Source: Affinundibacterium flavidum (GTDB lineage: Bacteria; Pseudomonadota; Gammaproteobacteria; Burkholderiales; Burkholderiaceae_D). Taken from it: a stretch of 64,000 nucleotides of DNA. The stretch is taken from positions 62,001-126,000 of the forward strand of contig NZ_JACOGA010000013.1 of assembly GCF_014284175.1 (NCBI RefSeq), in the 5' to 3' direction. The notes under the pieces were generated by a model. It was not told the DNA's origin. It did no database searches and worked only from the letters and a program-made list of their open reading frames with translations. Numbering within the stretch: the first letter of the stretch is position 1; every line of letters begins with the position of its first letter. A program made the translations under genes and the position numbers. Positions 57,751 through 64,000 of the stretch are shown here, in pieces.

Positions 57751-58665
57751 GTGAATCAAGCTCAGCAAATGCAACCACAAACTCAGCAAACGCAATTTCA
57801 ATATCTGATCGGCGTCGATGGTGGTGGCACCGGCACCCGCGTTTTACTGGTTGATAAAGAAGGCAAAGAGCTCGCTCGCGCCAGTGCTGGACCTTCTGGT
57901 TTAATGCATGGCGCAACCGCCGCTTGGCGAGCTATTCTAACAGCAATTGAGCAGGCATTTGCAACAACTGGTATTGTTGCTCCGGATTTTAAAGAGATGG
58001 CGATAGGTTGTGGTTTGGCGGGTGTCAACAATAAGCTGTGGGCAGCCGAATTTGTCGCTGCTAATCCAGGATTCGCGGCCTTAGTGGTGGAAACGGATGC
58101 TGGCACGACCTTGCTTGGTGCTCATCAGGGGAAGCCGGGCGCGATTATCGCCTTGGGAACTGGTAGTGTCGGTGAGGTCATGCAAGCCGATGGTAGCCGA
58201 CGTGAAGTTGGTGGATGGGGATTTCCATCGAGTGATGAAGCTAGCGGCGCCTGGATGGGCTTGCGTGCGATCAATCATGTGCAGCATGTGTTGGATGGTC
58301 GCAGTCCCGCCGATGATTTCGCTAATGCCATTATTCAGTTTTGCGGTGGCGATAAAGACGCGGTATTTGCATGGCTGGGTGGTGCGACGCAAACTAAGTT
58401 TGCGCAATTGGCGCCATTGGTCATTCAGTATGCACCAATGAATGCGAAGGCAAAAAGTATTTTAGTAGATGCAGGATTGGAAGTGGAAAAAATGGCGAAT
58501 GCTCTTGACCCAAGTGCGACGATGCCGATCGCGCTGTGTGGTGGTCTGGCGGACGCAATCTGGGCTTATTTGCCAGAAAAATTATTGCAACGAGTCACGA
58601 AACCCGCCGGTGATTCAGCGGTCGGTGCGCTCATACTGGTCAAAAGCCAATTTATGCAGTCTTAA
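57751..58665 (+). CDS. BadF/BadG-family sugar kinase, likely N-acetylglucosamine kinase
   Basis: The start is uncertain: GTG 57751 (TTGGAA upstream, 304 residues) is favoured over TTG 57739 and ATG 57769. The N-terminal Gln-rich stretch (QAQQMQPQTQQTQ) is odd and variable. ASKHA-fold motifs: phosphate-1 IGVDGGGTGTRVLLVD, phosphate-2 IIALGTGSVGEV and the adenosine region CGGLADAIW. The GWGFPSSDEASGAWMGLRAI motif is characteristic of GlcNAc/GlcN kinases (GspK/NAGK type). It would make GlcNAc-6-phosphate for NagA two genes downstream. First gene of the operon behind the AATACC promoter. Confidence 0.9.
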   Translation: MNQAQQMQPQTQQTQFQYLIGVDGGGTGTRVLLVDKEGKELARASAGPSGLMHGATAAWRAILTAIEQAFATTGIVAPDFKEMAIGCGLAGVNNKLWAAEFVAANPGFAALVVETDAGTTLLGAHQGKPGAIIALGTGSVGEVMQADGSRREVGGWGFPSSDEASGAWMGLRAINHVQHVLDGRSPADDFANAIIQFCGGDKDAVFAWLGGATQTKFAQLAPLVIQYAPMNAKAKSILVDAGLEVEKMANALDPSATMPIALCGGLADAIWAYLPEKLLQRVTKPAGDSAVGALILVKSQFMQS

Positions 58666-58722
58666 CGTAGTTAGCGTGGTCTAATTTAAGCAAAGACTTC
58701 AGAAACTCAAAGGAAGAAAAAT

Positions 58723-59457
58723 ATGCTGGCACAACTGCTCGATTTTAAACCTGATGGTGATAGTTCTACTCCCTTGTATCTGCAATTAGCAAACAAGCTG
58801 GCAAATGGTATTAATAACGGCTACTGGCAACCGGATGAGGCTTTGCCTTCAGAGCGCGTATTAGCGGAGACTTTAGAAATTTCTCGCGTGACCGCCCGCA
58901 AAGCAATCGAGATGTTATGTGAGCGCGGTTTGCTGACGCGCAAGCACGGTTCTGGTACTTACATCACACCAAAGTTAGAGCAGCCATTGTCGCGCCTGAC
59001 TAACTTTAGTGAAGAGTTGCGTCAACGCGGTTTTATGCCAGGGTCACAGTGGTTGTCACGTGATACTGGTGTTGCGTCTCCTGAAGAAATTTTATCGCTG
59101 GGATTGTCACCACATGCCGTGGTTTCTCGTCTGAAGCGTTTGCGTACAGCAGACAATGTGGTGATGGCGATAGAAAGCACCACGATTCCCAATTTGTATT
59201 TGCCGAATCCCAAATTAGTGACCGATAGCCTGTATGGTTATCTCGATCAAAATAACGTCGCGCCAACTCGCGCTTTGCAACATATTCGTGCGGTCAGTGC
59301 AACGGCAGAACAAGCCAAATTAATCGGTTTAAAACAAGGTGCGGCGATGTTGCTGATCACGCGGGTTGGTTATCTGGCGAGCGGTGCAGCGGTAGAGCTG
59401 ACGCATTCTTACTGCCGTAGCGATTATTATGACTTTGTCGTGGAGTTGTTTAGATGA
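58723..59457 (+). CDS. GntR-family regulator of GlcNAc use (NagR/NagQ type)
   Basis: A 244-residue GntR/HutC-type repressor: winged HTH at about 20-80 (LYLQLANKLANGINNGYW, EALPSERVLAETLEISRVTARKAIEMLCERGLLTRKHGSGTYI) followed by a UTRA ligand domain (LSRLTNFSEELRQRGFMPGSQWLSR, VSRLKRLR, IESTTIPNLYLPN). HutC members in Nag clusters sense GlcNAc-6-P or GlcN-6-P and repress. The TGGTATT/AATACCA elements in both promoters here resemble the half sites expected for this family (inference). AGGAAG precedes the ATG. Its stop overlaps the nagA start (ATGA). Confidence 0.92.
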   Translation: MLAQLLDFKPDGDSSTPLYLQLANKLANGINNGYWQPDEALPSERVLAETLEISRVTARKAIEMLCERGLLTRKHGSGTYITPKLEQPLSRLTNFSEELRQRGFMPGSQWLSRDTGVASPEEILSLGLSPHAVVSRLKRLRTADNVVMAIESTTIPNLYLPNPKLVTDSLYGYLDQNNVAPTRALQHIRAVSATAEQAKLIGLKQGAAMLLITRVGYLASGAAVELTHSYCRSDYYDFVVELFR

Positions 59458-60608
59458 GTTTAGTGCAGCCGAATGGACAACAGCTAGTGCCAGCAACCGA
59501 ACAGCAACTTAGCGGAAATATTTTAACGCCGCAGGGCTGGGTCTCAGGTGCAATTTCTTTTTCTGAAAAAATTCAAGAAATTCAAGGCCAGACAGTTGAT
59601 CCGAGCTTGAATGATGCTGCTTATATTTTGCCTGGCTTTATCGACTTGCATGTGCACGGTGCTGGCGGCAAAGATACGATGGAAGCGGGCGATGCGATAC
59701 AGGTAATTTCTCACATGCATGCGCAACATGGCACGACCAGTATGCTGGCGACGACCATGACTGCACCGATGTCGGATTTGGAAAATGCATTGCAGGCCTT
59801 AGCGGATGTTTGCAAGCAGCGTGTTGCTGGCGCTGCACGGGTGTTGGGAGTGCATTTAGAAGGCCCGTATATCAACCCGGGCAAGCTCGGTGCACAACCG
59901 GATTTTGCCCATGCAGGCTCGCTTGAACAAGTTAAGAATTTAGATGCGATTGCGCCGATTAAGTTGATCACTTTAGCGCCTGAAGTTGAAGGCAATTTGG
60001 CGATGGTTAGTCAGTTGACTGCGCTTGGTATGCGCGTGCAATTGGGGCACACCTTGGGTACGTATGAGGATGGTGTCGCTGCACTTGAAAATGGCGCAAG
60101 CAGTTTTACCCATTTATACAATGCGATGTCACGTCTCGATCATCGCTCACCAGGTATGGTCGGTGCAGCATTGGCGCATGCTAATTTTGCCGAAATTATT
60201 CCGGATTTATTGCATGTGCATCCGGGAGCCATCAGAGCGGCAATGCGGGCGATCCCGAAAGTGTATTGTGTGACCGATTCCACTTCGGCATCCGGTATGC
60301 CAGACGGCGAATATATGTTGGGCCGCCAAGTCGTGCATAAGTGTCTGGGCGGTGTGCGCCTGGCAGATGGCACTCTGGCTGGCAGCACCCTGACGATGGA
60401 TCAGGCATTAAGAAATTTAGTCAAGATTGGTTTAGAACTGGACGATGCTTCTAACCGTGTTTCTACCTACGCAGCAGATTTTTTAGGATTATCTGATCGC
60501 GGCCGCTTACAAAAAAATGCTTATGCGGACTTAGTAGTTCTTGATCGGGATTTGAATCTAATTGCTGTTTATATCGAGGGAGAAAAAATTGAGCTCAAAG
60601 ATGCTTAA
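59454..60608 (+). CDS. nagA: N-acetylglucosamine-6-phosphate deacetylase
   Basis: A 384-residue amidohydrolase that converts GlcNAc-6-P to GlcN-6-P. Metal motif FIDLHVHGAGGKDTMEA (H66, H68), HLEGPYINPGKLGAQPDFAH with metal-binding Glu, RVQLGHTLGTYEDG, SSFTHLYNAMSRLDHRSPG with the conserved His-Asn, and catalytic Asp in VTDSTSASGMPDGEY. The start overlaps the GntR stop by four bases (ATGA), so translation is coupled. The N-terminal 40 residues form the usual beta-sandwich. All active-site residues are present. Confidence 0.95.
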   Translation: MSLVQPNGQQLVPATEQQLSGNILTPQGWVSGAISFSEKIQEIQGQTVDPSLNDAAYILPGFIDLHVHGAGGKDTMEAGDAIQVISHMHAQHGTTSMLATTMTAPMSDLENALQALADVCKQRVAGAARVLGVHLEGPYINPGKLGAQPDFAHAGSLEQVKNLDAIAPIKLITLAPEVEGNLAMVSQLTALGMRVQLGHTLGTYEDGVAALENGASSFTHLYNAMSRLDHRSPGMVGAALAHANFAEIIPDLLHVHPGAIRAAMRAIPKVYCVTDSTSASGMPDGEYMLGRQVVHKCLGGVRLADGTLAGSTLTMDQALRNLVKIGLELDDASNRVSTYAADFLGLSDRGRLQKNAYADLVVLDRDLNLIAVYIEGEKIELKDA

Positions 60609-61611
60609 AGAGGCGTGTTCGTCAGGTGAATTTGTCGCAGCGCAGTTAAGTCAGGATCGTGAACGTTTAGTTGAATTAGGGCAGTATTTGCGGGCGACGC
60701 CACCGTCCTCGGTCGTTACTATCGCACGTGGTAGTTCTGATCATGCGGCCAATTATGCAGCGTATCTGATCATGGCACGTTTGGGTCACATCGTAGCGTC
60801 TTTGCCGATGTCACTGATTACTTTGAATCAAGCTCCGCTGCATGTGAAAAATGCCTTGGCAATCGCGATCTCACAATCTGGTCAAAGTCCTGACGTGGTG
60901 CAACCAATTAATTATTTCCGTGAAAATGGCGCGACCACCGTCGCCTTGGTCAACGACGCTAATTCACCGTTGGCGCAAGGTGCACAATGGACTATGCCTT
61001 TGCATGCTGGTCCCGAGTTGAGCGTTGCAGCGACGAAGAGTTTTATTACTTCTTTGGTCGCGGGTGCACGTTTGGCTGGTCACTGGCAAAATGATCCCGC
61101 CTTCTTGGCAGGTATTGAAGAATTACCACAAGTTTTACATACAGCAACGCAGCTAGATTGGTCAAATGCTTTAGATGTTCTGGTGCCAGCGCAGCGCATC
61201 ATGGTGGTTGGCCGTGGTATCAGTTTCTCGGTAGCTTTGGAGTCTGCGTTGAAGTTCAAAGAAACCTCAGTGATTCAAGCCGAAGCTTTCAGTGGTGCGG
61301 AAATTAAACACGGCCCTATGGCTTTGATTGATGATGGTTATCCATTGTTGATTTTCGCAACACGTGGTCCGGCACAAGCAGGATTGATCGCTTTGGCAGA
61401 AGAAATGCGTGGTCGTGGAGCGAATGTCCTTTTGGCCGCACCAGCCGATGTAAAAGAGCGCAATCTTACTTTGGCAACGACGGCAACACCGGATTTGGAT
61501 CCTATTGCAGCGATTCAATCCTTTTACGTGATGGCAGCGCATTTGTCGGTGGCCCGCGGACTTGATCCGGATAAGCCACGTCATTTGAGTAAAGTGACCA
61601 AAACGAATTAA
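60589..61611 (+). CDS. SIS-domain glucosamine-6-phosphate deaminase, NagB-II type
   Basis: Two tandem SIS domains (340 residues). The start is best read as TTG at 60589 (GAGGGAG 9 bases upstream) inside the nagA 3' end; ATG 60601 is the alternative. Motifs: VVTIARGSSDHAANYAAYLI, LAIAISQSGQSPDVVQPI, ELSVAATKSFITSL, MVVGRGISFSVALESALKFKETSVIQAEAFSGAEIKHGPMAL and a C-terminal DPDKPRHLSKVTKT (GlmS/NagB-II ending). The GlmS glutaminase domain is absent, so it acts as deaminase: GlcN-6-P to fructose-6-P and ammonia. It overlaps nagA by 20 bases. Confidence 0.9.
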   Translation: MSSKMLKEACSSGEFVAAQLSQDRERLVELGQYLRATPPSSVVTIARGSSDHAANYAAYLIMARLGHIVASLPMSLITLNQAPLHVKNALAIAISQSGQSPDVVQPINYFRENGATTVALVNDANSPLAQGAQWTMPLHAGPELSVAATKSFITSLVAGARLAGHWQNDPAFLAGIEELPQVLHTATQLDWSNALDVLVPAQRIMVVGRGISFSVALESALKFKETSVIQAEAFSGAEIKHGPMALIDDGYPLLIFATRGPAQAGLIALAEEMRGRGANVLLAAPADVKERNLTLATTATPDLDPIAAIQSFYVMAAHLSVARGLDPDKPRHLSKVTKTN

Positions 61612-61620
61612 TCACACTAA

Positions 61621-61655
61621 GCGGGTAATCAGATCAGATGATTCCCGCTTTTCTT
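61621..61655 (+). terminator. Weak hairpin between the SIS gene and the GH3 gene
   Basis: GCGGGTAATCA pairs with TGATTCCCGC with a small bulge, followed by TTTTCTTTT. It may reduce read-through into the hexosaminidase gene rather than stop it. Confidence 0.6.
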
Positions 61656-61678
61656 TTGTTCTATTTTGTGGAATAGCA

Positions 61679-63289
61679 ATGAGCGTAATGAGTAATTTAA
61701 GTAGTCATTTAGAAAGTGGCGCAACTAGTGATACAACTAGTGGCACAAACAGTGTCACAAACAGTGGCACGACAGGTAGCATCATCAGTCGTGAAGAAGC
61801 GCGTCGCCTCGCAGGTCAATCCATCATGATACGCATGCCTGAGACGGTACTCGGTAGCGAGATGGCGCATTTTATTCGTGAGCACCATATTCGGGCGATT
61901 TGTTTGTTTCGCCAAAATATGCAAAATCAAGAACAGCTAGCCAAACTGACGGCAGACTTGCGTGCCGTGATGGGGCCAGAAGCCTTGATCGGGATTGATC
62001 AGGAAGGTGGAGCTGTGGTGCGAGCGACCTGGGTGCCGCAGCCTCCGGCGGCGATGTCCTTAGGTGCAAGCCAAGATCCAGAACTGTGCCGCCAGGTTGG
62101 TGCAGCCGTCGCGCGTAGCGTGAAAGCATTAGGCTTTAATTGGAATTTTGCACCAGTCCTAGACCTCAATAATAACGTGAATAATCCTGTCATTTCTGAG
62201 CGCTCGTTTGGTGCCGATCCCGTGCAGGCGCAGCGACTCGCGAGTGCTTGGATGGAAGGCAGTTTGAGTGAGGGTGTGGCATGTTGCATTAAGCACTTTC
62301 CTGGGCATGGCGATACGCATGTGGACTCGCATCGTGATTTACCAGAAGTTGATAAGTCACGAGCGCAGCTAGATGCCTTGGAATTAGCGCCATTTAAAGC
62401 CGCTGCAAAAAATGCACCAGCGATGATGACGGCGCATATTGTTTATCCGCAGATAGATCCAGAAAATCCCGCTACCATGTCGAAAACGATTTTGACGGGC
62501 ATCTTGCGCGATGAGTGGAACTATCACGGTGTAGTGATTACTGACGGCATGGATATGCATGCGATTGCCGGACGTTATGGCGTCGGTGCTGCAGCGGTGA
62601 AAGCTCTGGCAGCAGGTGCAGATATGGTGATGGCACTCGGCAATACACAAACGCAATTAGAAACGCTGGACGCTCTGACTGAAGCGATTGCCGCGGGTGA
62701 AATCGACTATGCGAGTATGCAGAAAAAAATGGCGCGTATCAGTCAATTGGTCAGCACTTATCCAAGTTTGACTGGTGAATATCCGGCAGCAGTGGATGCG
62801 GCAGATCGTCAATTGATGGCGAAAGCATGGCAACGTGGTTTGACCACGTATCGTGGTGCAAAGCCGCCGAAGACGGGTAGCAAAATACGTCTGGTGATTA
62901 GCGCCGATGTCGTGAGTGACGGTGTTTCCGAAGCGGGAATTCCGGCGCATAAAGTCGCCGCGATGCTGTCGCAAATTTATGAGGTGCAGACTACCACTTT
63001 TGACGATGCGACGACGTTTGATTGGACTAGTATTCCTGATGATGGAAGTACAGTCATTCTTGTATCAACTGTGCGGATTCGCTACAACGAAAGGGCGCGT
63101 CAAAGCTGGAAGCCTGATTTGCATTTGGTCTTGTGGAATCCATTTCAAAGCTTGGATATTGCGGCACCAGCCTTGATTACCTACGGATTTGCCGATCCGG
63201 CGATTGAAGCGGTAGCAGCTTGGTTGTCTGGCACGGTTGAGGCGCATGGACAAGTTCCCGTAGCTGGATTCGAAGAGCTGGCTGGATGA
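61679..63289 (+). CDS. GH3 beta-N-acetylhexosaminidase (NagZ-like)
   Basis: A 536-residue protein. The first 35 residues are a Ser/Thr/Gly-rich, repeat-encoded stretch (TSDTTSGTNSVTNSGTTG) with no signal peptide. The GH3 (beta/alpha)8 barrel has LIGIDQEGGAVVRAT, the NagZ-group loop KHFPGHGDTHVDSH (205-218) with the His-Asp acid/base dyad, and nucleophile Asp289 (ITDGMDM). A C-terminal domain (about 350-530) extends beyond single-domain NagZ, as in GlcNAcase/phosphorylase-type GH3 enzymes. It would free GlcNAc from imported chitin or peptidoglycan fragments in the cytoplasm. Confidence 0.92.
   Translation: MSVMSNLSSHLESGATSDTTSGTNSVTNSGTTGSIISREEARRLAGQSIMIRMPETVLGSEMAHFIREHHIRAICLFRQNMQNQEQLAKLTADLRAVMGPEALIGIDQEGGAVVRATWVPQPPAAMSLGASQDPELCRQVGAAVARSVKALGFNWNFAPVLDLNNNVNNPVISERSFGADPVQAQRLASAWMEGSLSEGVACCIKHFPGHGDTHVDSHRDLPEVDKSRAQLDALELAPFKAAAKNAPAMMTAHIVYPQIDPENPATMSKTILTGILRDEWNYHGVVITDGMDMHAIAGRYGVGAAAVKALAAGADMVMALGNTQTQLETLDALTEAIAAGEIDYASMQKKMARISQLVSTYPSLTGEYPAAVDAADRQLMAKAWQRGLTTYRGAKPPKTGSKIRLVISADVVSDGVSEAGIPAHKVAAMLSQIYEVQTTTFDDATTFDWTSIPDDGSTVILVSTVRIRYNERARQSWKPDLHLVLWNPFQSLDIAAPALITYGFADPAIEAVAAWLSGTVEAHGQVPVAGFEELAG
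61717..61775. repeat. In-frame repeats in the GH3 gene N-terminus
   Basis: Units such as ACTAGTGATACA, ACTAGTGGCACA, AACAGTGTCACA and AACAGTGGCACG (12 bp) encode the (T/N)SxT-repeated N-terminal stretch. Confidence 0.8.
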
Positions 63290-63360
63290 TGGTTCGCGGT
63301 AGTTTGTGATGCTTGTAAGTTGACCTTATATTCTTTAAGCGAACTCAGAATCTTAAAGAA

Positions 63361-63396
63361 GAAAAAGCCGGAATGTGTGAACATTCCGGCTTTTTC
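63361..63396. terminator. Bidirectional terminator
   Basis: The stem AAAAAGCCGGAATG / CATTCCGGCTTTTT with loop TGTGAA lies between the convergent GH3 (+) and MFS (-) genes. Confidence 0.93.
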
Positions 63397-63431
63397 ATTA
63401 TTCATTGCATCGATCTATTATTGCACTGCGA

Positions 63432-64000
63432 TTACACTGCGAGTGCGGGGTCTGCAGTAAGCTTTTCCTCCGTTGATTTTGGCACTATCCAAAGTGACAG
63501 TACGAGCACTGGAATGGCAGACAGAATTACCCATAAGAAGAAATGCTTATAGCCTAAAGCCGCTTGTATGTCGCCGCTGAACGTGCGGAATAAGACCAGA
63601 CCAAGTGCCATGAAACCGGTACCAAAGGCGTAATGCGCAGTTTGATATTTACCCACAGACAGCACTTGCATCATGTACAAAATTAATCCAACAAAGCCAA
63701 AACCAAAACCAAAGTTCTCTATAAAAATAGCTGCTGTAATGATAGTCAGATTGTCAGGCATGGTGCTGGACAGGAAGAAGAAGGCAAGATTAGGCATATT
63801 CATGCCGATAATCAAAAACACCATGCCACGGCGCAAGCCTAGCCAGCCTGCAAAATAGCCACCGATAATGCTGCCCACGATAAACGCGATCGTACCAGCG
63901 GCACCGTAGGCCCATCCCACTTGTGCCGTTGTCAGTCCTAATCCACCAGCGGCGCGTGAGTCGAGCAGGAATAAGGGCGCAATGGTAGAAACCTGGGCTT
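63432..64000 (-). CDS. MFS transporter (C-terminal part, runs off the right edge)
   Basis: The open frame continues past the GTG at 63920 to the window end (upstream codons read STIAPLFLLDSRAAGGLGLTTAQVGWAYG), so the gene is truncated by the window. The visible 190 residues hold about six transmembrane segments with GSIIGGYFAGWLGLRRGMVFLI (MFS loop motif), IFIENFGFGFGFVGLILYMMQ and YQTAHYAFGTGFMALGLVL. The sequence resembles the AmpG-like MFS carriers found in GlcNAc and peptidoglycan recycling loci. Next to nagA and GH3 genes, a GlcNAc or anhydro-muropeptide/chitobiose importer is the best inference. Stop codon at 63432. Confidence 0.85.
   Translation of the reverse strand, partial: AQVSTIAPLFLLDSRAAGGLGLTTAQVGWAYGAAGTIAFIVGSIIGGYFAGWLGLRRGMVFLIIGMNMPNLAFFFLSSTMPDNLTIITAAIFIENFGFGFGFVGLILYMMQVLSVGKYQTAHYAFGTGFMALGLVLFRTFSGDIQAALGYKHFFLWVILSAIPVLVLSLWIVPKSTEEKLTADPALAV

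Noticed and set aside
1..64000. tRNA, rRNA or prophage genes
   Set aside because: I saw no CCA-ended cloverleaf, rRNA core sequence, integrase or phage structural gene on reading both strands; short RNA genes could still be missed by eye.

Overview
The window looks like chromosomal DNA of a mid-GC betaproteobacterium of the Oxalobacteraceae (Undibacterium/Janthinobacterium type). This is inferred from protein style and gene order: M48 protease, pterin dehydratase and RsgA in a row beside orn; WaaA; YggL; EI24; and a xanthomonad/caulobacter-type TonB receptor in a GlcNAc operon. I see no prophage, plasmid, tRNA, rRNA or CRISPR. Taxonomy was not tested by any search.

Layout. 1-8 kb: 3' end of rarA, a periplasmic solute-binding-like protein, a saccharopine-dehydrogenase-family enzyme divergent from an Lrp/AsnC regulator, small exported or membrane proteins, a secreted M24 peptidase and a PhzF-family protein. 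7.5-10 kb: moeA-moaD-moaE followed directly by crcB. 10-21 kb: a block built around proline-rich and collagen peptides. It holds prolyl iminopeptidase, a short M9 collagenase, a trans-3-hydroxy-L-proline dehydratase (Cys105/Thr269 signature), an Xaa-Pro M24 peptidase, an ornithine-cyclodeaminase-family reductase (likely delta1-pyrroline-2-carboxylate reductase), a POT peptide transporter and a dipeptidyl peptidase IV. YggL lies inside the block without an obvious link. 21-31 kb: DUF2785, waaA, a LytS/LytTR two-component pair, ElaA acetyltransferase, a DUF4266-DUF3570-ApbE set, an RTX/DUF4214 secreted protein and a DUF2189 membrane protein. 31.8-44 kb: tricorn-like S41 protease, solute-binding protein, rsgA, phhB, M48 protease, orn, FKBP isomerase, EI24 protein, CinA/MoaB-like protein and a membrane-anchored TAXI protein. 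44-53.5 kb: OmpA-like barrel, DUF3820, M14 carboxypeptidase, a 1337-residue beta-propeller sensor kinase, small exported proteins and a DUF6445 oxygenase-like protein. 54-64 kb: TonB receptor, then GlcNAc kinase, GntR regulator, nagA, a NagB-II-type SIS protein and a GH3 hexosaminidase, with an MFS transporter running off the right edge.

How parts fit. Secreted collagenase and DPP IV could release Xaa-Pro peptides for POT uptake. Pip and the M24 peptidase would free the imino acids, and the dehydratase plus reductase would convert 3-hydroxyproline to proline. In the right-hand block the TonB receptor imports amino-sugar oligomers, GH3 frees GlcNAc, the kinase phosphorylates it, NagA deacetylates and the SIS protein deaminates to fructose-6-phosphate. 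The receptor gene and the kinase-led operon share a superimposable promoter: tandem AATACC elements, TTGACA, a 17-bp spacer and TAAAGT. This points to joint control, most simply by the GntR regulator.

Two genome-level traits stand out. Intergenic hairpin-type repeats of several families lie just after stop codons. Short tandem duplications of 6-15 bp recur in many intergenic regions and, in frame, inside moeA, a LytTR regulator, apbE, a solute-binding protein and the GH3 gene. Nearly all convergent gene pairs are separated by a compact hairpin with A/T tracts on both sides, acting as a bidirectional terminator.
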